Position numbers and translations under genes: made by a program. The notes under the pieces are model-generated. The model was not told where the DNA came from. It saw only the letters and a list, made by a program, of their open reading frames with translations, and searched no databases. Of a DNA stretch of 64,000 nt, positions 36,101-46,320 are shown one piece after another. This stretch comes from Fragilaria crotonensis (taxonomy: Eukaryota > Bacillariophyta > Fragilariophyceae > Fragilariales > Fragilariaceae). Numbering within the stretch: position 1 is the first letter of the stretch; each line of letters opens with the position of its first letter. Location of the stretch: positions 62,001 through 126,000 of the forward strand of contig JAKSYS010000079.1 of the NCBI GenBank assembly GCA_022925895.1. The letters run 5' to 3'.

Positions 36101-36640
36101 GAATCTGGCGATCAGCAACCAGTAGACACTACCAAATCTCGTACTTCTGCCACACAATCGAGCACTCCAACGTCTGGAGGTGTTGCGATCCTATCACGAT
36201 TTCCAAGTCGTGAACGGCGACGTCTTCCAACTCCTCAACGGAATACAAATCGAATTCCTTCCGAAAGTCTTGGAAAGTCGGGCCTTACGCAAGGAGAAGC
36301 GCCGTCGTCGTCTCGCAACGGTGAAATGATGCAGACTACACGGCATGCGTCTCCGCTGTCTCGCATTCCAGCACTAATTTCGGGTAGGAAGCGTGGCAAG
36401 AACAGGGGAGATGAAACCACGGAGACAGCGACCACGGCCAAGGTTCACAACGGATTGAAGACCGGTGTACCAATCGATGGCGCGGAGGGAGATACTTCTG
36501 CAGCTGCTGGTACGTCGCGAGATGCCAAAACACCACCAAGTCGTCTAGCTGGCCTGTTTCGAAGCAAAGGACTCGTCCGACGACGAAGTCTGGGGGAAGG
36601 AGGGAAAGAACTTGACCAGCAAGTAACAGCAGAAGCTTAG
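33197..36640 (+). CDS. Three-exon gene: large BTB/POZ-like (KCTD-like) protein
   Basis: Proposed exons 33197-33553, 33603-34709 and 34760-36640 give about 1114 residues. Intron 2 (34710-34759, 50 nt, gtatcg...gtcag, phase 0) removes an in-frame stop and is convincing. Intron 1 (33554-33602, 49 nt, gtacaag...gtgag) fits frame and phase but has a weak acceptor. Exon 2 carries a T1/BTB-like segment: LTTCIRAFYNTGTVRFPNDC, then SDVLLALEYFGIVYTPDQL, resembling KCTD-type and diatom BTB proteins used for oligomerisation or ubiquitin-ligase adaptor roles (inference). The rest is disordered and Ser/Thr/Pro/Arg-rich, with Ser-Arg stretches (RARSPSPVAMLRRV). Exon 3 has a short duplicated motif, EYLRLVRQAEA / EFLHVVRKAEV. 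An alternative is overlapping frames caused by sequence errors. Confidence 0.7.
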
Positions 36641-36978
36641 GCCGGCAGCAAATAGATAACTAGCAACGGGGAATACCAGATAGCAATGTCGTGAGTTGCG
36701 CTACTGTGCCATACCGTTGCGAGATATCTTGATGTCATATGTACAGTATGTCATACAAGTACGCTACCCGGTACAAGTAGCGGCGTCTCGCACGATGCTC
36801 ACTGTCCTATCATGACTGGTACAGTACCGATCGAACCTGGTGTATGATTGTATGATATTGCTTGCGTACCGGTACTCTGAGTACCAAGTATAAAAACCTA
36901 CAGTACTTGTAGACGATACGTAGCACCAATAATGCTCGAAAAGACAGAAGTTCTTGTACCAGTGCAGTATGTGAACAC
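36641..36978. other. Short intergenic region, gtac-rich
   Basis: About 340 bp between two same-strand genes with many gtac tetramers (for example ggtacagtaccg, gtaccggtactc, gagtacc). No gene. Confidence 0.5.
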
Positions 36979-37113
36979 ATGTCCCTACTGTCACACGGTG
37001 TGAGCAGGAAAGGCTGGATGATGCGAACAGCAAGAAAGATCCTCACTTTCAGAATAATCCGTTATGTTCTTTCATTTGTTTGCACTGCGGATCAGGTCCG
37101 TTCTCTCGCCACG

Positions 37114-38844
37114 ATGCTGCTCGTCTCCAAGCATTGCTGTCACTCTTTGTCTCGAACAAATGCTTCGCTTATGCGAATGAGGATACAGAGTGTCTCGTCC
37201 ATGCGATGTTTCGCAACCACCAAGAAAGATTCGTCAGAGACCTCGGCAGCTTCCGGTACTAATGCCAGTACAAAGGATAGTACTACTCTTGCCGCCAGTC
37301 CCAGCACTACTCATAGAGACAAGAAAGGCGACAAGGATATTCCACTTGAAGCTCATTTTAAGAATCCCATCGTTGCCACTCTATGGGCCGCTCGTCAGGA
37401 AGCCAAGTTACGTTTGGGACTGAGTGATGATTCTCGAGGAGGTGGTTCCAATACAACCGAAGTTACCAAGGCTGCGGCTCAAATCATGGCAGCTGGAAAG
37501 CCAAATGAAACGACAACATCAACAACAACACCTCCTGATGCGTTGGCACTAGCCAAGACATCGGCAGAATCGCAAACTGAAATATCCTACTCCTTCTCGA
37601 CAGATCAGATCCTAAAAGAGGCCTACCAGAATCCGTGGGGAGAAATGAGATTTGGAAAGGTGAGTGATCTGCAAGTTCGAGTCCCATGGAATCTATGTAT
37701 TCAAAGCAATGCTGTAGCATTGATGAATGCTTGGATGCATCAGATGGAATACGATTCCAAGTTTCTGGTGTTGTACTTTGCAGCGTTATTGTTGGTACTG
37801 TTGCTGTGCTTTCGCCTGTAGCCATTGCCCCTCTATCTCTCATCGCAACCTTTGCGCGTCATTCCTCGACAGATCCTTGAAGATTTGGACGCGCTGGCTG
37901 GTAATATTGCCTTTCAACACGTATTTGGAACTCCGCTCATCGTCACGGCTGGAGTCGACAGAATTCGTCTGCGCAAGCGGCCTCGCATTGACAAAGATGT
38001 GCATTTGAGTGGCAAAGTCACGTGGGTGGGCAGTTCCAGTATGGAAATTCGAATGCAATGTGCCGATCTCGATACCCGGGAGGAGTGGCTGGAGGCCTAC
38101 TTTACATTTGTGACGTTGGACCCAGTTACCAAAAAGCCAATCGCCATGCCCGCCTTGCTACCAACAACTCAAGAAGAACGAGCACAATTCGAGCTGGGAG
38201 CGCTCAAGGCACAAGCCAAGAAACGAGCCCGTCGCGACAAGTTGCAAGTTGGAAAGCCTCTAACAGAAAATTCCCTGAAAATGGATTCCTTGGCCGCGTC
38301 GCTTCTTGAAGAAGCTGGTCCGTTGATTCGCATGCCATCTCTAGCGGACCCCCATTCCATATTGATGCACAATACCAAGATGCAGAATGCCATGGTGGCT
38401 CAACCGCAAATGCAAAATCTACACAATCGCATCTTTGGTGGATTCCTGATGCGACGGGCTTTTGAGTTGGCCTTGCCACGGCCTACGTTTTCGGCGGCCG
38501 ACGACCAATCTTTCTGGAAGTCGACGACATTTCGTTTGAGTCCCCTGTCGATATTGGTGATCTCTTGGTGTTCAACTCGAGTTTTGTATACTCTGCCAGA
38601 GGGAGGATTCTTGGGCGACTATTTGATTGATCATGCCAACCTTTCCTTGGTAATGATGGAAGTAGAAGCTTGGGTGACAGAACCCGAAAAGGCTTCCGCC
38701 AGGGTATCTAATCATTTCTATTTCACATTTGCGCTGCCAAAAGGAGCCATGTGTCGCAAGGTGTTGCCCTCGAATATTGACGAAGCGAGACGTATGGCCT
38801 CGAGGATGACCGCGGACAGAGAACAAGCCACATTGAGATCATGA
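37114..38844 (+). CDS. ACOT9-type acyl-CoA thioesterase, two exons, compensated frameshift
   Basis: Exon 1 ends at 37659 (MRFGK), intron 37660-37872 (213 nt, gtgagt...gacag, phase 0), and exon 2 starts ILEDLDALAG. Joined, MRFGK-ILEDLDAL matches the start of the first hotdog domain of ACOT9, a mitochondrial enzyme that hydrolyses acyl-CoA to fatty acid and CoA. The first hotdog continues through SGKVTWVGSSSMEIRM and AYFTFVTLD. The second begins LHNRIFGGFLMRRAFELA and includes VEVEAW-like MEVEAWVTEPEKASARVSNH. The N-terminus (MRMRIQSVSSMRCFATTKK) looks like a mitochondrial presequence. Frame is open to 36979, and starts at 37114 or 37171 fit best. Between about 38475 and 38575 the conserved residues (ATAYVFGGRRPIFLEVDDIS, then DIGDLLVFNS) lie in another frame, so two opposite one-base shifts flank this segment: real or assembly error. 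Confidence 0.88.
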
Positions 38845-39164
38845 GGGACGAGTGTCAATGTTTTGTCTTCTTGACGGTGGGTTGGCGAGCCTAGACATCG
38901 GTATCTCAGCAGCTGCAGTCCAACACAAGACATGGGTTCCACCGTACGGGTCGAATGTCTATATACCCAGGACATACGGCAGTATGTTAAATAGATTTGA
39001 GGTTTTTTTTTAGGATTCAGTTACATTCAACCTCCGAAAAACATACTAATTATCGGGTTGAACCCCCGCCCAGAGGCTTCACCCCGTTCCAGCAGGCATG
39101 CCTGTGAGAACTTTACAAAACATAGTGCTTAATGGAGTTGACCTTGTTGATGCAATGTACTGTA
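38845..39164. other. Intergenic, no gene seen
   Basis: The 3' flank of the thioesterase gene, with a poly-T tract near 39003-39011. Nothing else supportable. Confidence 0.4.
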
Positions 39165-39590
39165 GTTGTTAGTCTTCGCCTGACCAGATTGTGACTTTGT
39201 GTGGGACGCGACAGACCGGCGGACTCGACGTAACCATCGACGTCTGTTGCGAGCAGACCCGTAGAGTATTCGGTCTACTGACTGTTCGCAAAAGTGCTAA
39301 TCGCCTTGTCCCAGAAGTTCTAGATGAGACTGATAGTGCCGAATCTCTGTCCTGTCTGCCGATCTGATGCCTTGTAGAACCGATTCTGCCTTGGGATATA
39401 GAGTGTCGTTCCGAGATTTCCATAACCGTGTAGTTATGATCATAGCATGCTCGAATACACTGTTGCATCCATGATTCCACAATTGTTGGACTCGCTTCCG
39501 CTGAGGGAGGGTATATTTTCGAACTTGGCTAGCCTCCCCCATGACGCCCTTAAAGAACATTTCCTTGCCTTGTCCCATCTCATGTCAGCC
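39165..39590 (-). mobile_element. LINE C-terminal fragment (post-RT region)
   Basis: Two minus-strand frames (39578-39297, then 39480-39169) overlap and read as RKRVQQLWNHGCNSVFEHAM, LWKSRNDTLYPKAESVLQGI and ALLRTVSRPNTLRVCSQQT. The W-(K/E)-x-RN-x-x-L(Y/H) motif with a following helical stretch is what I remember from the extreme C-terminus of diatom LINE reverse-transcriptase proteins. Short, broken and 5'-truncated, as expected for LINE debris. The assignment is from memory only. Confidence 0.4.
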
Positions 39591-39948
39591 TAGGCTGATG
39601 AAGCCTTGTGAAGCCTTGTCAATCAACTACCGAAGATGCAATGCATACTGGGCTACTTCGGGCTGAAACCTGGTATTTGACGATACTTGCGGAGTTGACA
39701 CTCCAGATGCTGAAGAGATACACGTCTTAGCACCATCGGGAGTTGTTTTCAATGACAGAGTTAATCGGAACATTGCCGTCTGCGTTCATTCCATTTGTGT
39801 TTTTGATCATCTTATCCTCAGTCTATAGCTTGGTCCTAGTTCGGCAGCGCCACCATCACTCACATAAAACGATTTTCCTTGAATGATGGTTGACCTTTTG
39901 ACTGACCAGCAAGCGACAATAGAGGGGATGTGCGTCCCAAAGCTGCAC
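39591..39948. other. 3' flank of LRR gene 1
   Basis: No gene. The segment actgaccagcaagcgaca near 39901 is similar to actgaccggcaagcaaca near 47930 in the 3' flank of LRR gene 2, showing that the duplication of these genes included downstream DNA. Confidence 0.5.
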
Positions 39949-41169
39949 TCAACGGCAGCCTTCGCAACATGTGCATTCGATTTCGCCGCAATCAATGTTG
40001 ATGTGCATGAAAACAAGGCACAAAACAGAAGGAATCGTTCCTGTAAATTGATTGTGGTACAAGTTCAATTCGATAATTTTAGACAATTGGGAAATGGAGG
40101 ATGGAATTGTTCCCGTCAAGTTGTTTCCATATAATCCCAACGTTGTCAGAAAAACCAATTTGGAAATCGACAACGGAATTGTTCCCGTCAACTGATTGCC
40201 GTTGAAGTCCAAAAAGGTCAGAGGGATCAATTGGGAAATTGAGGATGGAATCGATCCCGTCAACTGATTTGAAACGAAGTTCACGTAGGTCAGCAGAGTC
40301 AACTTGGATAATGACGATGGAATTGTTCCCATGAAGTCATTGACGTGCAAGTCCAACCAGTTTAGCAGAGTCAATTGGGAAATAGAGGATGGAATTGTTC
40401 CCGTCAACTGATTGGAGCCGAAGCTCAAGTTGGTCAGTAGAGTCAAGTCGGGAACGGAGGATGGAATTGTGCCCGTCAAAGCATTGACGCTGAAGTCCAA
40501 ATAGGTCAGCATAGTCAATTGTGAAATGGAGGATGGAATAGTTCCACTCAACTGATTCCCGATGAAGTTCAAATAGGTCAGCAGAGTCAATTTTGAAATG
40601 GAGGACGGAATTGTTCCCGTCAACTGATTGTTGTAGAAATCCAAATAGGTCAACTGCGTTAAGAGTCCAATCTCGGTCGGAATCGTGGATCCGTTGATGG
40701 CCTCGCTGCTGACACTGCGTGTACCTTGGCAATAAGGCAAAGATGGCTGTCCGATAAAATTGCAGGCAATTTGTTCGGATGTAGGGGCCGGTGTGCCTCC
40801 AATAGTTTTGGTCAGAAACAACACGACCAAGATAATCACCAGAACAAACACCAAAATAAGGAGAATCAAAATTGTTCGGCGCCAAGGTCTTTCATACCAT
40901 TTCTTTGGTTCTTCGGGTTGTGGGGCTTGTATCGTGCGAGCTTCTTCAACAGTGTCCGGACTATTCACGACAATCTCGTCGTTCGAACTGCTGCGTGCTG
41001 AAGTCATTTCATCGTGTTTGGATTCTCCTGCATCAGGTATGAGGCAACTACCGGTACCGGTAGCGCTGTTTGGTGCCAATGTATTTGTATTCGTACTTCC
41101 TCCCAGGATATCATTTTCAAGTGATCCAGGAGTGGTGTCGGAGGGTTGGGTTGGGCTTTCGTTATTCAT
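39949..41169 (-). CDS. LRR single-pass membrane protein 1 (nine LRRs)
   Basis: A 406-residue frame. An acidic, Ser/Thr-rich N-terminal part (residues 1-90) ends in a basic aromatic stop signal, KKWYERPWRR. A membrane helix follows (about 97-120, TILILLILVFVLVIILVVLF), then a short Cys pair region (CNFIGQPSLPYC) and nine 24-residue plant-type LRRs (LTxLTYLxFxxNQLTGTIPSSISQ). It ends in the cap IDCGEIECTCC. The topology suggests cytosolic N-terminus and extracellular LRRs, so a ligand-binding or adhesion surface protein without a kinase. It is paralogous to the genes at 48.1 and 57.9 kb. The start is supported by the shared context (aaaggatctaatgaataac) seen before all three ATGs. LRR-only receptors of this layout are abundant in pennate diatoms (recalled). 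Confidence 0.9.
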   Translation of the reverse strand: MNNESPTQPSDTTPGSLENDILGGSTNTNTLAPNSATGTGSCLIPDAGESKHDEMTSARSSSNDEIVVNSPDTVEEARTIQAPQPEEPKKWYERPWRRTILILLILVFVLVIILVVLFLTKTIGGTPAPTSEQIACNFIGQPSLPYCQGTRSVSSEAINGSTIPTEIGLLTQLTYLDFYNNQLTGTIPSSISKLTLLTYLNFIGNQLSGTIPSSISQLTMLTYLDFSVNALTGTIPSSVPDLTLLTNLSFGSNQLTGTIPSSISQLTLLNWLDLHVNDFMGTIPSSLSKLTLLTYVNFVSNQLTGSIPSSISQLIPLTFLDFNGNQLTGTIPLSISKLVFLTTLGLYGNNLTGTIPSSISQLSKIIELNLYHNQFTGTIPSVLCLVFMHINIDCGEIECTCCEGCR

Positions 41170-41219
41170 TAGATCCTTTATGTTTTATGATTCATCTGCT
41201 CATGTGACACAATGTAGAA

Positions 41220-41515
41220 AGATTACTCTGTTGCCTGGAAGATTATTGCATTTAGTCGGAGCACTGAAGGTACGTAGAACGGAGTAATACAGTACTGGTG
41301 CAATTATGTGACAACGCGCGATCTTTAAACTTCAAGAACCTTCATTTTGGTTGCCTCTACTACCGGTAGTAGATTCTATGCCATAGATGATATCAAGATT
41401 CAACATCGGAGCAGAACTTTCATTCCGTCGGAAGGTCCACCATCTGTGATGGTACGTAGAACGGAGAGGAAGCGATTAGAATGCAAGGAAATGACGTCAA
41501 CATTTTTGTCGCAGA
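41220..41515. repeat. Duplicated block, copy 1, upstream of LRR gene 1
   Basis: tactggtgcaattatgtgac, then aacgcgcgatct and aagaaccttcattttggt, recurs at about 46957-47040 in the same orientation. The segment cgattagaatgcaaggaaat (about 41477-41515, continuing gacgtcaacattttt) recurs inverted at about 46915-46952. tacgtagaacggag occurs twice inside this copy (41271 and 41453). Confidence 0.8.
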
Positions 41516-41859
41516 ATCTGACTTTTCGGAATCCTCGTTTTATTGCGTCAACAGGAGCCATTTTCCAAGCAACCTTAGTCAAAACTTCGTCATGGATAAG
41601 GAAGATAAATCTGCCCGACATTTGTTTGAACAGTAATAAAAATCTTCGTGTGTTAATGTGATTATAACATTGAATACCCACAACTTCCGCCACAATTTAC
41701 CACAGTTTTAACCTTTATGGTCCACACCATGGTTCGTTTGTTTTGTTGCTTCAACCCTGTTGCTTTGCCAAAATCCTCTTTCATGCTCACATTATGCTCT
41801 CTCCATTCGTTGTCCTGCCTTTAGGATCCAGAAGAGTTAGTAGTTTCTCCTACAAAGCC

Positions 41860-42441
41860 TGTGGATGCTTTTTAACCGCTTTCAAGACTGCGACGTGGAT
41901 TGGGTCCCTCCCATTCAATGGACACCTTTGCTTACCTTCCGAAGATTTCTGTGCTTCATCGAAACGAAGCACGACCTGTTCGAGTACACTACTAGTTCCC
42001 TATACAAAGGCCCCATGAAGTTTATTGTGCGCTTCAGTCCATTGCTGTACCCTACTGTTGGAGGATTCGCAAGGATTCTGGAGGCCAAAACTTATCACTG
42101 ATTTATGCCAAGCCGCCAGATCCCTTGGTAACTGTGCCCTGATATCCAATGGAAGTAGTGCTAAAGCCTGCAAGGACCAACGCGTTTTGCTGTGCAGTAA
42201 TGGCCGTAAGTATCATCATCGCTTGATGTTGCGCAAGCCGATGCTTATCGTGTGACCACCTATATTGGAGACAAAAGGAACTCTCGTGGTTCCAATAACT
42301 CAGGAAAGGCATTGCGACGACGTAATTGCACCCAACGCGATACAAGGTGTACTTGTTCTGCAAAAATTGTCATCCGACTAGACCAGTACAGCTTCCACTA
42401 GTTTGTGGGGTCAGAGACAACCAGCATAGGGTCACCCACCC
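41860..42441 (+). pseudogene. Frame-broken N-terminal part of the Mutator-like transposase
   Basis: Two plus-strand stretches look like the missing N-terminus of the next gene: FETKHDLFEYTTSSLYKGPM-like sequence near 41.93-42.03 kb (IQWTPLLTFRRFLCFIETKH), and a basic Cys-rich segment near 42.27-42.43 kb (RRRNCTQRDTRCTCSAKIVI, LVCGVRDNQH). The latter resembles the FLYWCH/WRKY-GCM1-like zinc-binding region of MULE transposases. At about 42430 the frame jumps by one base to GHPPMPSNEI. Either introns were missed or this part is decayed. Confidence 0.5.
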
Positions 42442-43981
42442 ATGCCTTCCAACGAGATAACCAATCGCAAACGTTTTCTGGACGCTCCTACCCTGGAAAA
42501 TGCAGCTGCAATGGCTGCTGCCAATATCCTGCCCTCACAAGCTGCATTGTTCACCCGAAGCAGTACTGGTGAGCTATTTACCCGTGGACAGATGGCTTAT
42601 GTTCAAGGTTTTTCCCGAATGGCACAAGATTTAATGGATTATTCACCTCAGGGTGCTGCCTTACCCTCTGACATGTCACCGTCAGACAGTATGCTGAATT
42701 ATCTCCAAAAAATTGGCGCATCATTTGTCTGTCTGTATCATAACGGGAATACGAAAGAAATTCGTGGTCAAAATCGCAAGGCGGCACGAACTGAAGGCAA
42801 TCCTGTTGATGATGGGGTTAATCTAACCAGCCTTTCCATGGTGACCACAATGGAAAGCGCCCCAACCCATAAGTCTGTACCTCTGGAGGTCACAGAGACA
42901 GCCGATTTCAAGGAATATGCCCAGAGAAGTAGGCACGCAGTTGGAGCAAGGGACGACCAGGACATTCTTATTGCATGTTGCTGGGTGTTGCCAGATGGTA
43001 GACGTCTCTTTCAAGCCTTTCCAGAAGTCGTTTGCATTGATGGGACACATGAGACAAACAATGAAAGCAGACCCTTGCTTACACTTTCGGTCAAGGATTC
43101 GGACGGAAATGTGATGGTAGTGGTCAGATGCTTTGCCCCAAATGAAAGATCTTGGTTGTTCCGTTGGTTATTCCAAGAAGCACTTCCTGTGCTCTTAGGT
43201 ACTCAAACATTGCGGTTGGTTAAGCTTGTCATGACAGATGGCGACTCCCAAGAAATGGCGCAGGTCGACTACGCAATTGCGACATATTTTGTCAACGCAG
43301 TTCGTAGTCGCTGTGGATGGCATCTTGTTCATCAAGGCTGGAGACGAGAATGCAGAGGTTTAGGCTTTCGCAAGGGCAAGAGAGATTCTGCAAGAAGTCA
43401 GGTGAGAGTAATTCAAAACTGGCTATATAGCTGGATGCGCCGCGGGGTAGACTCGAAAGAAGAATATGAAGTGTAAGTCACACTATTTTGGTCTCCACAT
43501 GTATGTCGTTGACTGTACCTAACATGATCACTGTGACTACAGAAGTAAGGCCCTATTAATTACTTATTTGAAGTCAGATGTTGTGAAGGCCATTTTCGGC
43601 GATGATGGTGGAGAGAAACTGTTGGACTTCATCCGTGGTTGTATCATCCCACATGAGCAAAGTTATTGTTTCTACTTGCGGAAGGGCATTAGGCACTTTG
43701 AGACCACCACGAACTCTGGTCATGAAGGGACCAATCACGCCATCAAATCTGGTCCTTCCCGTGTACTTCCACAGCATGCAATTGACAAATCGGCCAAAAT
43801 TCAGCTGGATATGGATTGTAACAAGTTCGACCTCTATCGTCGTCATCTAGCTACCGCTGCTTGGAAGAGCAACATGGAGTACCTCCTGACTGTGAACGAC
43901 ATTACTCTCCCAGCAGAATTCATGTTGAAATTTGCTATTCGGGAGTGCGAGAACTATGCATCTAACAACCGAATGATTTGA
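42442..43981 (+). CDS. Mutator-like (MULE) transposase, two exons
   Basis: Exons 42442-43472 and 43543-43981 are joined by a 70-nt intron (gtaagt...ctacag, phase 2), giving 489 residues. The MULE DDE core is visible: first Asp in VCIDGTHETNN (residue 200), second in KLVMTDGDSQEM (residue 266), and a candidate Glu in SGHEGTNHAIKS (exon 2). CGWHLVHQGW lies between, as in the C/H region of MULE domains. No SWIM zinc finger follows; the protein ends NNRMI. The last codons and stop lie within an 18-bp sequence repeated inverted at 46322-46339, the tip of the fold-back element. The gene could still encode a transposase core, but its N-terminal DNA-binding part appears frame-broken upstream. Confidence 0.8.
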
Positions 43982-44000
43982 ATTGGTAACTGCACAACGC

Positions 44001-44335
44001 AGCGACATTAGTGTATTTTTCACCAGTAATGTCGACGCTTGTACAACGCGCGACATTGGTGGATTTTTTCTACCAGTAATGTCGACGCTGCTGTACAGCA
44101 CGGCGACATTGGTGGATTTTTTCTACCAGTAATGTCGACGCTTGCTGTACAGCACGGCGACATCGACATTAGTGTATTTTTTTCACCAGTAATGTCGACG
44201 CTTTACACGACGGCGACATTGGTGGCCTTTTTCTACCAGTAATGTCGACACAACAAGCCAACATTAGTGGATTTTTTCAACCAGTAATGTCGTCACATGT
44301 ACACGATGGCCACATGAGTGGATTTTATGCTACCA
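44001..44335. repeat. Left arm array, about 7 hairpin units of about 50 bp
   Basis: The unit is cgacattggtggatttttt, then ctaccagtaatgtcg, then a spacer containing cttgtacaacgcg or ctgtacagcacgg. Each unit is itself an imperfect palindrome (cgacattggtgg versus the complement of ccagtaatgtcg, 10 of 12). The last unit near 44315-44335 is degenerate. Confidence 0.9.
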
Positions 44336-44453
44336 ATTCGATAATTTGCAGATTATTCAGGTTGCAACAAACAACGTTGTTATTCAGGGCTGTGAGTTGT
44401 CATTTCCTCCTACAACTGCAGTTTTTAGATATAAGGATAGACAAAAAACATCC

Positions 44454-45239
44454 TTACATTGGTAAGAGTCCGTGCGTGATGACAAGCAGTGGTGATATCT
44501 TGGATTGAAAATAAGCATATCTCCCGGTCTCAGCGCGACAGCTATCCCTTGTTCTGCAAATCTCTAGTGCGTATAGCGAGATGATTGTTTTGTTTGCGTC
44601 CTCTAGTGCGTATAGCGAGATGATTGTTTTGTGGACATGCGTCAACTTGTTGATGGCAGCCTGTCTTGGAATCAATGTGAATACAGTGTCTCCACATGCC
44701 GATTCCAAACGGGCTCCAGAAATAGTGTCAACAACTTGCAGATTTTCAGCGACCGTTAGAACAATTGAATTACCCACATTACCTGGAAGGATTGCAGTTG
44801 TGTCCAGTGTTCCACTATAGAAGATAGGTCTACTGCTCAAGAAGAAGGCTTTGCACAGTGCATGCCGTGGTGATGAAGAAATGGTCTGCAGGCAATCTAT
44901 CTTCTTCTTCTTTGCTTTATCGCGTTTCATTGCCTGCTTGCTTCGAGGATAGCCGTACTGTCCTGACAAGTTGTACGCCACCTGGACTCTGCAACTCGAA
45001 CTAGTGTTCCTTGATTTGTACACGTGTTGGAAGCCTCGTTTTTCAGCTCTGTCAACATCAAAGATAGCGGAATTGTCGGTCTTCCCAACGGTACTACGCC
45101 TCATGATCGTTTCCCCGTTGATCTCGGATCTGCTGCTACCATGAACAATGTCACGGCTAGCGGTGTCCTTTTTCACAACTGTACTACGCCTCACAAAGGT
45201 TTCCTCGCTGTTGTTGTTCCCAACGGTACTACGCCTCAT
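44454..45239 (-). CDS. Hypothetical 261-codon frame in the fold-back core
   Basis: The only long frame inside the core, read toward the left arm. It starts MRRSTVGNNNSEETFVRRST and contains a duplicated segment (RRSTV...SSRSEINGETIMRRSTVG). A basic run, KQAMKRDKAKKKK, could be a nuclear localisation signal. A second short duplication, TIISLYALE, occurs twice near the C-terminus. I recognise no family. It begins inside the second copy of a 135-bp duplication whose frame is shifted by one T, so the original frame probably extended further upstream. It may be cargo or chance. Confidence 0.35.
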   Translation of the reverse strand: MRRSTVGNNNSEETFVRRSTVVKKDTASRDIVHGSSRSEINGETIMRRSTVGKTDNSAIFDVDRAEKRGFQHVYKSRNTSSSCRVQVAYNLSGQYGYPRSKQAMKRDKAKKKKIDCLQTISSSPRHALCKAFFLSSRPIFYSGTLDTTAILPGNVGNSIVLTVAENLQVVDTISGARLESACGDTVFTLIPRQAAINKLTHVHKTIISLYALEDANKTIISLYALEICRTRDSCRAETGRYAYFQSKISPLLVITHGLLPM

Positions 45240-45350
45240 GATCGTTTCCCCGTTGATCTCGGATCTGCTGCTACCATGAACAATGTCACGGCTAGCGGTG
45301 TCCTTTTCACAACTGTACTACGCCTCACAAAGGTTTCGCGTTGATCCTTC
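45082..45350. repeat. 135-bp tandem duplication in the fold-back core
   Basis: Copies start ttcccaacggtactacgcct at 45082 and 45217. They share gatcgtttccccgttgatct and gaacaatgtcacggctagcg. The second copy has one T fewer in the run before cacaactgtac, changing frame. Confidence 0.92.
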
Positions 45351-45522
45351 AACGTCCGCTAACAATGAGATGGCAAATAATACACAGGAATTTCTGAAGT
45401 GCATTTCTGAAAAACATGTTCTTTGATGACGTTTGCGCCACTGACGCACTGAATTCTCGTAAGTGCCGCTGTGTTTTTTCGCAGCGTAAAAGTGGCGGCA
45501 AGCACCATCGTGTACATGTGAC

Positions 45523-46320
45523 GACATTACTGGTAGAAAAAAATCCACTAATGTCGCCTTGTTGTACAAGCGTTGACATTAGTGGTAGAAAAAAATCCAC
45601 CAATGTCGCCGCGTTGTACAAGCGTCGACATTACTGGTAGAAAAAAATCCACCAATGTCGATGTGTTGTACAAGCGTCGACATTACTGGTAGAAAAAAAT
45701 TCACCAATGTCGCCGCGTGGTACAAGCGTCGACATTACTGGTAGAAAATCCACTAATGTCGTGGTGGTACAAGCGTCGACATTACTGGTAGAAAATCCAC
45801 CAATGTTGCCGCGGTACAAGCCGACATTACTGGTAGAAAAAATCACACTAATGTCGATGTCGCCGTGCTGTACAAGCGTCGACATTAGTGGTAGAAAAAT
45901 CCACTAATGTCGCCGTGTGGTACAAGCGTCGACATTACTGGTAGAAAAATCCACCAATGTCGCCGTGGTACAAGCGCTGACATTACTGGTAGAAAAAATC
46001 ACACTAATGTCGATGTCGCCGTGCTGTACCAGCCGACATTACTGGTAGAAAATCCACTAATGTCGCCGTGTGGTACAAGCCGACATTACTGGTAGAAAAT
46101 TCACCAATGTCGCCGCGTGGTACAAGCGCCGACATTACTGGTAGAAAAAATCACACTAATGTCGATGTCGCCGTGCTGTACAAGCGTCGACATTAGTGGT
46201 AGAAAATCCACTAATGTCGCCGTGTGGTACAAGCGTCGACATTACTGGTAGAAAAAAATCACACTAATGTCGCCTTGTTGTACAAGCGTCGACATTACTG
46301 GTAGAAAAAAATACACTAAT
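45523..46320. repeat. Right arm array, about 16 hairpin units of 40-55 bp
   Basis: The unit is cgacattactggtagaaaaa, then atccaccaatgtcg, then a spacer such as ccgcgttgtacaagcgt. Sixteen starts of gacatta can be counted. A longer variant with a repeated aatgtcgatgtcgccgtgct occurs near 45845, 45997 and 46157, giving a higher-order period of about 150-160 bp; its complement occurs once in the left arm (near 44145-44185). Confidence 0.92.

Noticed and set aside
40337-40885. 182-codon minus-strand frame overlapping LRR gene 1
   Set aside because: Out-of-frame shadow of the LRR repeats; it has no LRR consensus.
43990-46320. CRISPR-like array
   Set aside because: Repeats are palindromic, spacers are themselves repeats, orientation inverts across a core, and the sequence is eukaryotic.
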